Assembly: GCF_949987535.1 (NCBI RefSeq)
Contig: NC_080067.1
Location: 76,223,985 to 76,287,984, forward strand
Reading direction: 5' to 3'
Source of the DNA: Balaenoptera acutorostrata
Lineage: Eukaryota > Chordata > Mammalia > Artiodactyla > Balaenopteridae
DNA: 64,000 nt
Under the pieces are notes generated by a model. That model made no database searches. It was given only the letters and a program-made list of their open reading frames with translations, and had not been told where the DNA came from. The translations under genes were made by a program, and so were the position numbers. This document shows, in pieces, positions 22,430 to 33,149 of this stretch; the first letter of the stretch is position 1; the number at the start of each line of letters is the position of its first letter.

Positions 22430-22690
22430 AAAGGCGCAGTGGTCCAGAGAAGAGAGTCCTGGTCACGTCAGAAGACGTGGTTCAGGGAATTCCCTGGTGC
22501 TCCAGTCCTTAGGACTCCACACTTTCACTGCCATGGGCCCAGGTTCAGTTCCTGGTCGGGGAACCCCTCTGTGCCTTGACTCTCTCTCCTGTGAAATGGG
22601 GATCCTGAGCCTACCTGCAGCCCACCTCACAGGACTTTGAAAAGAACAAATTTGCTGATGAGTGAATGACAGACACTCTGTGACTGTAAA
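22430..22690 (+). mobile_element. MIR SINE split by a tRNA-derived SINE
   Basis: The left part 'AGTGGTCCAGAGAAGAGAGT' and the right part 'CTCTCCTGTGAAATGGGGAT' with 'CACCTCACAGGACTTTGAAA' are the two halves of a plus-strand MIR, separated by the SINE at 22484-22563. Confidence 0.65.
22484..22563 (+). mobile_element. Truncated tRNA-derived SINE
   Basis: 'GGGAATTCCCTGGTGCTCCA', 'TTAGGACTCCACACTTTCAC' and 'GGTTCAGTTCCTGGTCGGGG' (B-box region) form a tRNA-like SINE head. The 3' body and tail are missing and no target duplication was found. Confidence 0.8.
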
Positions 22691-23212
22691 ACACTGTCCC
22701 CGTGGTGAGGGCTTCATGGCCGGTGGATCCGTCATTGCTGTGAATGTGATTTGAGGCTGCACATGTCATAGAGCAGAACAGCACAGGAGGAACTGTTGAG
22801 GCTCAGTGGTGTCTCCAGGAGAAAATAATTTTTTTTCAGGAGTGACAGCTGTTCTTTTCTGTGGCTTGACTTTCGCAGGAATCTGTTCGGGGCATTTGGA
22901 GATGGCAGTCATTAGAGAAGTCACGGGGTGAGTGACAGCACATTTCCTTAAAGAATTGAATCTTGCCTTTTCAAAATAGCTAGGTGATACCTTTTAAGAA
23001 CAACTTACATGGTCCTAAAGGTATGATTTCAATGTCTCTTCATCAGGTTTTGTGTGTGGAGAAATACCTTCATGAAACGTTCACTCCTGACTGTTTCTTT
23101 TGGAGAAACACATCGGCTGTGTGGCTTTTTCAGGTCACTTAATCTTTCTGAGGTGAGCATTCCCACCTTTAGAAGGAGGAAGATTTAACTGTGCTTGTCC
23201 ATGCCACAGGCC
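22691..23212. other. Unassigned stretch
   Basis: Nothing recognised. Confidence 0.45.
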
Positions 23213-23305
23213 TGTGTGTGTGTGTGTGTACACACATATTGTAGGGTAGGGAAAATGTGCTTACTATGCTGAAAGGACATTTTTTCTTTGTCTCTTCTGT
23301 TCTTT

Positions 23306-23342
<37 letters not shown>
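23213..23342 (+). repeat. (TG)n and (AC)n microsatellites
   Basis: A TG run lies at about 23213-23228 and a longer AC run of about 17 units at 23309-23342, roughly 80 bp apart. The second is long enough to be length-variable in populations. Confidence 0.9.
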
Positions 23343-23344
<2 letters not shown>

Positions 23345-23469
23345 CATCTGAGGCTATGGATAAGGTGAAATCATTCAGAAAGAGGACAGAGCACACATAT
23401 AGAAAGTTAGTTTCTGAGGGTAAGCTTTAAAAGGAAGTGAGTGAGCAATGTTTGGTGAGGAATGGTAAT

Positions 23470-23680
23470 TGTGATTATGTATTTAAGACCTACAATGTGC
23501 CAGGCATAAGACGACCGTGTCATCATTTAACCTTGGCAACCACCTGGGGAGGTAGATATGTCTCCTTTTTTGCAAACAAGGAATCTGAGGCTCAGAGACG
23601 CCCACTAACTTGCGCAAGGTCACACAGTCCATAAGTGCCAGCGCTCTTTAGTTGGTTTAGTGCTCTGCTCTGTCTCCTAC
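23470..23680 (-). mobile_element. MIR SINE
   Basis: The plus strand shows 'CCTACAATGTGCCAGGCATA', 'GAATCTGAGGCTCAGAGACG' and 'CAAGGTCACACAGTCCATAA', the antisense MIR core. Confidence 0.85.
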
Positions 23681-24119
23681 AGAACTGCCCTCTCCCCGGC
23701 CCCTGCAGCATAGAGAACAGGGGACAGTGCAAGCTTCAGGGATCCCCAGCTGTTCATAAAGAAGGACGAACTGGTTTCTGAGTCCTTGTGCCTTTGTCGT
23801 TTGCTTTGAACGTGTGTAGTTTTTGCCTGTCCGTGTTTCCTGGATCACTTTAGTCTTCTCTAGTCCATTTTCCAGTTCTCAGGCCCATAGCTGTGTCACG
23901 ACTCGGCCTCACATGCTCCGCTACAGATGCTCCAACCTCTGCCCTGCTCCACCCTCTCTTCCAGCCCAGCCGCCCGGGGTTCCCAGCCTACGTCTGCAGG
24001 ACCCACAGCCGGGGCGATGGAAGAGGGGGTCTCGCTCAGGAGTGAAGATTGTCAGACTCTTGCCTCCTGCAGCAGGGGGCTCCTGGGCCCTGGCTCTGGC
24101 CACCCAGGAGACAGGGCCT

Positions 24120-24560
24120 GCCTGGGCAGAGCAGCGGCTCCGAGAGGTCCGCGGGCTGCCTTGTTTACCGTTGCCCAGGCTCCCGGGCCTGTCCGCGGCC
24201 CCTGGGAAGTGACAGGGAGGGGGAGGTTTCAGTCGCTGATGAAAGCTGCCGAAACCAGACCCAGGCACACGTGAAAAGAAGGAAAGAAGAAGAGGCACAG
24301 GCCAACCGTCGGGCCGCAGGCATGATCGGGCTTGTCTCCCACTCGGGCAGATGGAGACAAAGGTGGCGTCACCCCCCCGGAACGAGTGGCGGTGCCTCCT
24401 TGGGCTGCCTGTGAGCGGAGCGTCTGTGCCTGAAACGTCCGTAAGAATGACGTCCTTGGTTTCTTGAGTTCCGAGCAATGTCCCCTGGCAGAGTGGGCCG
24501 TTCACATCCATATTCGGGAGTCCCGGGGGTTGAGAAAACTTGAACGGCGCGATCTGAGAG
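24120..24560. promoter_or_regulatory. CpG-rich block, candidate CpG island
   Basis: A hand count gives about 32 CpG in roughly 440 bp at about 60% GC, an observed/expected ratio near 0.8, far above the CpG-poor surroundings. It contains a TGACGTCC CRE-like site at 24448-24455. No TATA box or known first exon was recognised. It could be a promoter, an enhancer or unmethylated unique DNA. Confidence 0.5.
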
Positions 24561-25314
24561 GCAGCAACATCAATTCCTGTCTAGACTTGATTTTTGGAAT
24601 CCAGGTTCCAAGATGAAAGGGTGCATTATGAAGACAGGGCATAAATCCACTGTGCCAACAAGACCCACATTCACCTCGGATTATTTACACCTCTTTCCTC
24701 TCTCTGCTCATTACTTGTCCCACTGCCATCCACTTTCAAGTTTTGACAGATTCACTTCATACATCATACCTATAAGTAGCCAATTACATGTGTTTCCATT
24801 TTGGAGGACCCCTCACTCCAGGCCACTTTGCCCCCTCCCAAGTCCTCCAAAGTTGTACTTTTTCCCCTGGGACCTTAAGGCCACCACGAATGCTGAGGAA
24901 GTGATTGTGTTAGTCATGAGCATGCAGCGAAACCCAGCTGGAGAGGGCACCCAGCGTGTATTACTAATTCAGCCTCCACCGCACCCTTGGCCCCAAGCCT
25001 GGCACCTCTGCGCGGTGGTTACTCAAGGATGTGGGAAGCCTGCGGAGCGAGGGCGCTGACTTGGCCCTTTTCAGAACTGCCAACCCCACTCCTTGGCAAC
25101 CAGAGTTCACCATCTGCCCGGTCACCCTGGGAGCACACAGGTCAGCGAACTTCTGCCAGGGCAGATGGTTTTGGGAGTTGAAAACCAGCCGTGGGGTTCC
25201 ACCCAATCCCGGGAAGCCAGTTCTGCCTCTCGCCCAGGCTTGGTCCAGTATTCCCAACTGTCTATAGGACATCTCGACTGGGATGATCCCTCGATGCTTA
25301 CAGCTTAAGAGCAC
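24561..25314. other. Unassigned stretch
   Basis: No recognised gene or repeat. The 148-codon plus-strand frame at 24613-25059 has no family signature. Confidence 0.45.
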
Positions 25315-25420
25315 GAGGCTGGGTCAAGTCACTTTATCCTTTGAGGTCTCTGTTTCCCCATCTTTATCACGAGAAGATCGGACTAGGTGAGTCTTTCAGG
25401 CCCCTCCCAGCATGGTGCAA
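25315..25420 (+). mobile_element. MIR fragment
   Basis: 'GGTCAAGTCACTTTATCCTT' and 'CTGTTTCCCCATCTTTATCA' match the MIR core in plus orientation. Confidence 0.7.
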
Positions 25421-25560
25421 TGGGAAAACAGCTTGTGTGGGCTCTGAAATCAGAAATGTCTGTGTTCATATCCTGGCTCTGCTGGGTGACCGCAGGCAGG
25501 CACCGAAACCTCTCCCACCCTGAGTTTCCGTGTCTGTAAAATGGAGGTAAATAATATCAG
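25421..25560 (+). mobile_element. MIR fragment
   Basis: 'GGGCTCTGAAATCAGAAATG', 'CATATCCTGGCTCTGCTGGG' and 'CCGTGTCTGTAAAATGGAGG' form a second plus-strand MIR directly after the first. Confidence 0.8.
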
Positions 25561-25599
25561 TTGGCCCTTAGGTGTTATTATTCCTGGTTTATATCGATG

Positions 25600-25795
25600 C
25601 TGATAACAGCTCACATTCATTGTCTGCTTACTAGGAGCCAGGCTCTGCTCTGAGTGCTTTGAACATACTAACTCAGCATATTTGTAAGAGGACCTCTGCC
25701 GACACCAAGGCTGAGAGGGGTAGCATCTGTCCCAAGGCCACTCAGCCATCAGGTACTATGTCTGGGATTTGAACCCAGCAGTCAGACCTTAACTA
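25600..25795 (-). mobile_element. MIR SINE
   Basis: 'CATTGTCTGCTTACTAGGAG' through 'CCAAGGCCACTCAGCCATCA' to 'GGGATTTGAACCCAGCAGTC' is an antisense MIR. Three MIRs are therefore clustered in 500 bp. Confidence 0.85.
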
Positions 25796-25984
25796 TCATT
25801 CTCTCTTCAAGAGGAACCCTGTAAACATCAGTTTCTTTTCCTTTTCTTTCCCACTTTCAGCTCTGTACATGCTTTAATTTGGTGTTTAAAAGTAATATCC
25901 ACCTACTCTTCATGTTTCCACCACTGTCCTTCTCATCCTACACAGTCCCCTGTGGCTCCTGCCATTTCTCCCCACCCCCTTTAC

Positions 25985-26590
25985 TTCCACGGCTAGTAGT
26001 GTTCCAGGTAGAGGGAACCACCTGTGCAAATGTCCTGTGGCCGGGGGCATGGAGGGAAGACCAAGAGAGGGAAGAGCACAGTGGCTGCCTCAGGGCAGGC
26101 TGAGCTCCGCACGCTGATGGGGCTCAGACACTCTGGGCTTTGAGGGTCACACGAAGGCGCTTTTTCTGTCTGCTAAGGGAAATGGAAACTTCTGAAGGAT
26201 CTTAAGCCAAGGAGTGACATGACCCAAGCTCTCTTTTTTTTTTTTTTTAATTTTTATTTATTATGTTTATTTTTGGCTGTGTTGGGTCTTCGTTTCTGTG
26301 TGAGGGCTTTCTCCAGTTGCGGCAAGTGGGGGCCACTCTTCATCGCGGTGCGCGGGCCTGTCACTATCGCGGCCTCTCTTGTTGCGGAGCAGAGGCTCCA
26401 GACGCTCAGGCTCAGTAGTTGTGGCTCACGGGCCCAGTTGCTCCGCGGCATGTGGGATCTTCCCAGACCAGGGCTCGAACCCGTGTCCCCTGCATTGGCA
26501 GGCAGATTCTCAACCACTGCGCCACCAGGGAAGCCCCAAGCTCTCTTTTTGAAATGCAGTTTTCCTCCTACCAGAAACATTTCCAAGAGC
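25985..26590 (-). mobile_element. L2 fragment, interrupted by a CHR SINE
   Basis: 'AGTGTTCCAGGTAGAGGGAA', 'GTGCAAATGTCCTGTGGCCG' and 'TTAAGCCAAGGAGTGACATG' are antisense L2 ORF2 C-terminal sequence. The SINE at 26239-26534 splits it. Confidence 0.8.
26239..26534 (-). mobile_element. CHR-type tRNA-derived SINE, full length
   Basis: On the plus strand it runs from a T-rich/TTTATTTA tail through 'GGCTGTGTTGGGTCTTCGTT' to 'GCGCCACCAGGGAAG', the SINE head in antisense. It is flanked by a 16-bp duplication CCCAAGCTCTCTTTTT at 26223-26238 and 26535-26550. It is one of the copies that point to a cetacean genome. Confidence 0.95.
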
Positions 26591-26889
26591 ATTAGTGCCT
26601 TCCTTCGCCTCTGAGCCAAAGTTCCTCTGCCTCGTGTTCAAGGCCTCAGTCCGACATCCAGTGGGGTCGTGTGTCTGGGCTGGAGGTTAGGCGAAGGGTT
26701 TCCTGGGTGGGCGCGAGGTCCAGGGAGCCAGTGGGACCCGTCCATCCAGGAGAGTCCAGGTCACTCTTGTACCTCCTTCCCCAAATCTCCAAACCCCATT
26801 TCTTTCTCGTTCACCTTTTGAAATACTTTTAACCCTTTCTGATAAGCTCTGGCCTCCATGTTTTCAGAGATGTGTATCTCCAATCCTCC

Positions 26890-27310
26890 GGGGCTAACAA
26901 AAGACGTTTCCTGAACACCTACAAAGTGCTGGGGGCTGTGCTAGACCCTGAGGGGGGCACGGAGCCCGGCCTTCAAGGCACTCACATCTAGTGTTAAGGA
27001 AGGCCGAATCGCGTCACCAGATAACTGGTATGACACAGAGAGGAAGACACATCATGTGCTGGGGCAATCAAGGAGGGGAGTACCCTCTTCCTCCGGGGCG
27101 GGGGATGAAAGGCAGCAGAGTTGGGTCATGCTGGGGGTGGCATTTGAGTCAGGCCTCGTGGGCAGATCTGGATGCTCACACGTGGGAGGAAGGACGCTCC
27201 AGAAGCAGGCAGAGCAGAGCAAAGACCAGGAGGCAGGGCAAGTATTGCTCAGGCCCAGGGAGCTGTGTGTTTCAGGGGAGCATGTCCTGGGCTCCTGAGA
27301 GACCAGCCTG
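26890..27310 (-). mobile_element. L2 LINE 3' fragment
   Basis: 'CCTGAACACCTACAAAGTGC', 'CTTCAAGGCACTCACATCTA', 'GGTGGCATTTGAGTCAGGCC' and 'GAGCAAAGACCAGGAGGCAG' follow the antisense L2 3' end into the ORF2 C-terminus. Confidence 0.8.
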
Positions 27311-27429
27311 CGGGGGCAAGGCAGAAGCCTCAGGGAGCAGTCCCACTCTTGCTTCATGCAGAGCTTTCCTCTCACATCGAAGATTCTGAGCTCCTACAAA
27401 CAGGGTCTAGCCACTCCTCCTCTTCTTAG

Positions 27430-27800
27430 AAACAGTGTCAGCGCCTGGAACTGTGATCTGAACAGCACGGGTACTCAGAGATGCTGAGAGAAGCTCCCGG
27501 GCTCTGCCTCATGGGCCCTGGAGAAGGAGGAAGGACGTGGTGGCTGGGACCTGGGATGTCCATCCTCTCTGCCTTTCGCAGGCCATTTCCATCACTTGTG
27601 GTTCTTTGCATCCACCACTTGCAAATCTGCACCTTCAAGTCCCAACTCAAATGCTACCCCGTCCTCTGCGCCTTCTCAGGATCCCCAGCTAGAAGGCACT
27701 GCTTCCTCTTTGGAATTTGGGAGCTTCATCAGAACTGTCCCTGCCTCTTCCGCACCCCCAAACACTCCCAGCCCACATATTATTTGTCCGTGTACTGACC
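27430..27800 (+). mobile_element. L2 LINE fragment
   Basis: The clearest part is 27560-27750: 'GGTTCTTTGCATCCACCACT', 'CACCTTCAAGTCCCAACTCA', 'AATGCTACCCCGTCCTCTGC', the sense-strand L2 C-terminal region. No intact frame. Confidence 0.65.
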
Positions 27801-28599
27801 ATTCCCACCCTTCAGGGTGAAAGGTGATCCAAGCATCTCAGTACCTCTTCCCACCTGACATCCTCCAAGACCCTAACGCAACAATGGTCATATGGTGCTT
27901 GCTCAAGAAGTGCATGCTGCTGAGATGGTAGTTTTAAAAAGAAGGCTGCACCCTCCCCGGGGCCCAGGAGCCCTGTGCTGTGGGAGGTGTGGCGTCGTGG
28001 GTGAGGCATGGGACAGCCTCTGGAGTGACCCGGAGCTGCACTTATCTGACTCTGCGCCTACTTGGCAGCTGCCTCCAGAGCTGCCCTCCAGAAATGCCTG
28101 TGACTTGATGGCAAAGCGCTGATAAGGGGGGGCCGAGGCTGCTTTGTTCACCTGTCCCCTCAGACAATCACGCCCATAATCTCCGCCCTGAGTCACTGGG
28201 GCGGGGGCACCCTCCCACCTGTGCTTTTCTGACCTCTCCCCACGTGCATTAAAAGAAGCAGGAGCCAAAATATCTACCTAGCTGCCAGGGAGAACTCAGC
28301 GGGGCTGTGGGAACGCGGTTAGCTGCTTCTCTGCAAGATCTGGGGTTATGTGCCTTTCCCCTCCAGGCAGAATCTCCTCCCTCCCAAAGGGGTGACATGA
28401 GTCACGTGGACCCGTCTCTCTCTGCTGATTTAGAAAGCCCTCAACTCCTTCACGTCTTGAAACCAGGGCAAGTTATCAAATGACTTTGTGAGGCATTTAT
28501 TGCCCATCTCTATGTGCCCAGTGGTGTTTCAGAGTTTACCAGCACATCGGCAGGCAAGCCTCAACTCCAAGTGCATCTCAAAGGCCCCCTGCTCTGGGC
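27801..28599. other. Unassigned stretch
   Basis: No recognised element in about 800 bp. A short run of Gs marks 28128-28135. Confidence 0.45.
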
Positions 28600-28760
28600 A
28601 GAGCCAGCCCAGCTGGCCGTCGCTTCCCTCACTCTGCCTACGCTTTCCCACCGCCAGCCAGGTTTGGTCTCAAGCTGTTCCCTCCTCCCCGAATCTCCTT
28701 CCACCCACATTGTCTTATTCATTTCTACTTATGCTTTTAAGGCCTCACCCTAGGTAAGCA
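28600..28760 (+). mobile_element. Probable L2 fragment
   Basis: 'CTCAAGCTGTTCCCTCCTCC' and 'CGAATCTCCTTCCACCCACA' resemble the L2 C-terminal coding region. Confidence 0.5.
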
Positions 28761-29089
28761 GTCAGCAGGAGACTGTAACTGTCCCCGTACCCCACATCAG
28801 AATTCCTGCCCCCTCACCTCCTAGCTCTCATTGAAAATTTCAGTGCCCCTTAGAAAGCATCACCTGGTGTCTGCAGCCAATGCTCCCTCCCTCATGCACA
28901 GAAAATGTGTCAGTGTTGTGAAGAGATAGACAAATACCCAGAGGACAAGAGACCTGGGTTCTGGTCCAGGTTGAACCTGGAGAAGGATGGATGACCTTGA
29001 GTCTAGAGTCTTCCTCTTCAGCCTCTCATGTGTGAAGAACTTGCCCAGAGCAGGGTTCCCTGTCCTGGCTTTACCTCGCCCTGTCTCCT

Positions 29090-29235
29090 GGGGCACTTGT
29101 CCAATATACAGATTGCTGGGTTCCCTCCCCAGACTGATGAAATTATACTCTCAGAGGGTACAGCCTAGAGTTTATATTTTTAGAAAGCTTCCCAGGCAAC
29201 TTGGATGCAGCCCATCTGGTGCCTGCCTCAGGACT
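29090..29235 (+). mobile_element. MER5/MER58-like hAT fragment
   Basis: 'ACAGATTGCTGGGTTCCCTC', 'GAGTTTATATTTTTAGAAAG' and 'CTTCCCAGGCAACTTGGATG' resemble the central part of MER5/MER58 elements. The inverted ends are not clear. Confidence 0.55.
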
Positions 29236-29464
29236 GACCTAGAGGACCCCTAACATGCTACAACCCAATTCCTTCTTGAATGATCTTTTTTTTTCTTAAT
29301 TTGATGCTCCCTGGAATAAACTACATCAAAACCACCCCCGTGAGAACAAGTCTGGTGCTTGAATGGGAAAACCCTGGGTCATGACTCTGCTTTCATATCT
29401 CTCTAGGGGCTACTAGTTTTTGTAGAAATTTCAGGTAGTTGAAAACACGTAACCACCACCAACC

Positions 29465-29860
29465 CACCTGTCTTAGCTCAGGCTGCCATAACAAAATACC
29501 ACAGACTGGCTGGCTTAAACAACACACATTTATTTCTCACAGTTCTGGAGACTGGGAAGTCTGAGATCAAGGTGTCAGCATATTCAATTCCTGATGTGGA
29601 ATCTCTTCCTGACTTGCAGACAGCTGCCTTCTTACTGTGTTCTGCCACGGGAGAGGGGGTGGGGGGAGAGCGCTCTGGTGTCTCTTCCTCTTCTTATAAG
29701 GTCACCAGCCCTATTGGAGTAGGGACCCACCCATATAACCTCATTTAGCTTTTATCACCTCCTCACAAACTTATCTCCAAATATTGTCACATTAGGGGTT
29801 AAAGCTTTAACATATGAATTTGGGGGTACATAAACACTTATCCATAATACCATCTATGCC
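29465..29860 (-). mobile_element. MLT1-like (ERVL-MaLR) solo LTR
   Basis: The plus strand starts 'AGGCTGCCATAACAAAATAC', passes 'CACAGTTCTGGAGACTGGGA' and 'CCTCTTCTTATAAGGTCACC', and ends 'AACATATGAATTTGGGGGTA', the antisense MaLR LTR pattern. No internal region is attached. Confidence 0.85.
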
Positions 29861-30464
29861 TGATGCTCTAGAGAAAGCCAGGCTGACCTAACGAGGCAAA
29901 TTCGTGTCTAGATAAATTCCGTGACCTATTTTTCCCAGTAAGTTCTTGAGAACTAGCTGCTGCTCCCTCCATTGCATGGGTAATTAGCACCCACAGTTTA
30001 CAAAGACCATGGTTGCTCTCTCCTTTGTGGTGGTGTGGGTTCCATTTGGCCTGTCCTGTGCCCTCCTGGGATGCTTCTGGGAAAGTTTCAAGGTTTTTGG
30101 TTTCTGCCAACTCTGTGAACAACTCCATTTCCTCTTAACAGCAGTGTCTTTTCTATCGAAGTAGCTAACATGGACTTCTGCTATCTGTCACTGAGAACTT
30201 TGATACATTCGTCATGTAAGGAATGACTGAAGGAGTTGTCGGTATTTGGTCTGAAGCAGGGAGGCCTCAGAGAGTTGCTGTTTATCTGCAGATAGCTGAA
30301 GGGCTGTCACGTGGAAGAGAAACAGATTGCCCCTACGTGGCTTCGGAAGGCAAGACTGACCAAGGAGGAAAGCTCTGGGGAGAAATATTTCAACTCAACA
30401 CAAGGCAATATCAGTGAAAGTCCTCAGTCACAAGTGGTAGAAGCCCACGTTCTTTATATTTTCT
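29861..30464. other. Unassigned stretch
   Basis: Nothing recognised. Confidence 0.45.
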
Positions 30465-31250
30465 AGGTACAAGTCACTTATAAGATATATGATTTGCGAA
30501 AATTTTCTCCCATTCTTTTGGTTGTCTTTTCACTTCCTTGATGGTGTTTTTTGAAGTACACGATGTTTTTAATGTTGATGAAGTCCAAGTTACCCATTTT
30601 TTCTTCTGTTGTATGTGTGTTGTGTCATATTTAAGAAACCATTACCTAAGCCAAGCTCAAGAAGATTGACCCTTACGTTTTCTTCTCAGAGTTTTACAGT
30701 TTTAGCTTTACATTCAAGTCTTTGATCCATTTTGAGTTGTTTTTGTGTATGATATGAGGAATGGGTTCAACTTTATCCATTCCCATGTGGATATCTAGTT
30801 GTCCTAGCATAATTTGTTGAAAATATTGTTCTTTCCTCATGGAATTGTTTTAGCACATGTGTCAAAAATCAACTGGCCATAAATATGAAGGTTTATTTCT
30901 GGACTCTGAATTCTATTCCATTGATCTATATGTCCTTACACCAGTACCACCCTGTCTTGATTACTGCAGTTTCATAGAAAGCTCTGAAATTGGAAATGTG
31001 AGTCCTTCAATGCTGTTGTTCTTTTTCAAGATTGTCTTGACTTTTCTGAGTCCCTCAAATTTCCATATGAATTTTAGGATCAGCTTATCAATTTCTGCAA
31101 AGAATCCAGCTAGAATTTTGATGGAGTGCATTGACTCTTTAGATCAGTTTGGGTAATATTGTCATTCCCAAAATATTATGTCTTCTGATCCATGAACATG
31201 AGATATCTTTCCATTTATTTAGATCTTAATCTCCTTCAACAAGGTTTTTT

Positions 31251-31545
31251 GTTTTTTAAAATTTTATTTATTTTTTTATTTATGGCTGTGTTGCGTCTTC
31301 GTTTCTGTGCGAGGGCTTTCTCTAGTTGTGGCAAGTGGGGGCCACTCTTCATCGCGGTGTGCGGGCCTCTCATTATTGCGGCCTCTCTTGTTGAGGAGCA
31401 CAGGCTCCAGATGCACAGGCTCAGTAGTTGTGGCTCACGGGCCTAGTTGCTCCGCGGCATGTGGGATCTTCCCAGACCAGGGCTCGAACCCGTGTCCCCT
31501 GCATTAGCAAGCAGATTCTCAACCACTGTGCCACCAGGGAAGCCC
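31251..31545 (-). mobile_element. CHR-type SINE, full length, in an L1
   Basis: Antisense SINE from the TTTATTTA tail through 'CTGTGTTGCGTCTTCGTTTC' to 'GTGCCACCAGGGAAGCCC'. A duplication of AAGGTTTTTT lies at 31241-31250 and 31546-31555. It is head-to-head with the next SINE. Confidence 0.93.
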
Positions 31546-31720
31546 AAGGTTTTTTTAAAAAATAATTTTCAAAGTATAAGTTTTGCATTTATTTTGCTAA
31601 ATTTACTCCTAAGTATCCTATTATTCTTGATGATATTGTAAATTGTTTTTAAAATTTCCTTTTGCTGAACTCAGGCATTAGTTCTAAATTTTTTTAGTGG
31701 ATTAAAAACATTGTTTTCTT

Positions 31721-32052
31721 AGGACTTTCCTGGTGGCACAGTGGTTAAGAATCTGCCTGCCAGTGCAAGGGACATGGGTTCAATCCCTGGTCCGGGAAGA
31801 TCCCACATGCCGCGGAGCAACTAAGCCCGTGCACCACAACTACTGAGCCTGCGCTCTAGAGCCCGCGAGCCACAACTGCTGAAGCCTGCGTGCCCTAGAG
31901 CCCGTGCTCTGCAACAAGAGAAGCCACCACAATGAGAAGACCGAGAAGACCGAGCACTGCAACGAAGAGTATCCCCGCAACTAGAGAAAGCCCACGTGAC
32001 AACGAAGACCCAACACAGCCAAAAAGATAAATAATTATTAAAAAAACCAAAC
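31721..32052 (+). mobile_element. CHR-type SINE, full length, in the same L1
   Basis: It opens 'AGGACTTTCCTGGTGGCACA' with the tRNA-like A and B boxes ('GGTTCAATCCCTGGTCCGGG'), a long body, and an A-rich tail. The target duplication is imperfect: AAAACATTGTTTTCTT at 31705-31720 versus AAAACATTATTTTCTC at 32053-32068. The 16-bp copies differ at two sites, so this insertion is older than those at 50.7 and 58.0 kb. Confidence 0.93.
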
Positions 32053-32711
32053 AAAACATTATTTTCTCTATATAAAATCATGTCATCTGGAAATAGAGAT
32101 AGTTTTACTTCTTCATCTCCAATCTCAATGTCTTTTATTTTGTTTTTTTGTCTAATTGCCCTGGCTGGAACATGAGCCATCCCGTAAGAGCCATACGATT
32201 TGGAAGCTGAATAGAAGTGGCAAGAGCGGATATCCTTGTCTTCCTGATCTTAGGGGGAAAGTAATCATTCTTTCCACATCAAGTGTGATATTAGCAGTGG
32301 GTTTTTTATAGGTACCTTTTGTGAGGTTTAGGAAGTTCCCTTCTATTCCTAGTTTGTGGAGTGTTTGATCCTGAATGGTGGGTGTTGTTTTTGTTAAATG
32401 ATTTTTCTGTATCTACTGAGATGATCATGCATTTTTTGTTCTTTATTCTATTGATTTGATATATTACATTAATCGTTTTCTGGACTTTAAGCAAATCTTG
32501 CATTCCTGGGGTAAGTCCCACTTAGTCATGGCATATAATCCTTTATATATGTTGCTGGATTTGATCTGCTAGTATTTTATTGAAGATTTCTGTGTCTACA
32601 TTCACAACAGATAATGGTCTGTAGGTTTCTTTTCTTGCAATGTCTTTGTCTGGTTTTGGTATCAGAGTAATACTGTCCTAACAGAATCAGTGGGGATGTA
32701 TTTTCTTTTTG

Positions 32712-33145
32712 TGTTAGTTTCCTAAGGATGCCGTAATGAATTACCACAAACTGGTGGCTTAACATGACATAAAGTTATTCCCTCATAATTCTGGAAGCCA
32801 GAAGTCTGAAGTCAAGGTGTCAACAGGGTTGGTTCTTTCTGGAGGCTCTGAGGGAAAATCAATTCCATGACTCTCTCCTGGCTTTTGGCAACTCTTGGTG
32901 TTCCTTGGTTCCAATCTCTGCCCCTGTCTTTGCATGGCCTTCCCCTCTGTGTGTCTCTGTATATTCCCTTTTTCTATCTCCTATAAGGATTTAGGGACCA
33001 CCTTAAATCCAGGATGATCTCATCTCAAGATCTTTATCTTAATTGTGTCTGCAAAGACCCTATTTCCAAATAAAGTCACATCTACCAGTACTGGGAATTA
33101 GTACTTGGACATGCTTTTGGGGGGCTATTACTCACCAGTCCCATG
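32712..33145 (-). mobile_element. MLT1-type LTR (ERVL-MaLR), solo
   Basis: The plus strand starts 'GTTTCCTAAGGATGCCGTAA', includes 'ATTCTGGAAGCCAGAAGTCT' and 'TCTGCAAAGACCCTATTTCC', and ends 'GGACATGCTTTTGGGGGGCT'. It borders the truncated end of the L1 to its left. Confidence 0.85.
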
Positions 33146-33149
33146 AACT

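Larger units (their letters stand above)
30465..32711 (-). mobile_element. Old L1 (3' half), carrying two CHR SINE insertions
   Basis: Antisense L1 ORF2 runs in three blocks, 30465-31240, 31556-31704 and 32069-32711, separated by SINEs. Diagnostic phrases are 'TTTTCTCCCATTCTTTTGGT', 'CATTGATCTATATGTCCTTA' and 'CTGTATCTACTGAGATGATC'. The minus-strand frame at 32306-32521 reads KNKKCMIISVDTEKSFNK, the L1 reverse transcriptase, but it is broken. Its 5' side ends abruptly at an MLT1 LTR. One short segment at 32184-32211 does not fit the expected L1 sequence. Confidence 0.88.

Noticed and set aside
23309..23342. Possible CRISPR-like or direct-repeat array
   Set aside because: It is a plain AC microsatellite; no spaced repeats occur anywhere and the genome is mammalian.
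26219..26619. Frames of about 120-130 codons on both strands over the 26.2-kb SINE
   Set aside because: They are translations of a CHR SINE; nearly the same peptides recur at 31.3 and 58.1 kb.
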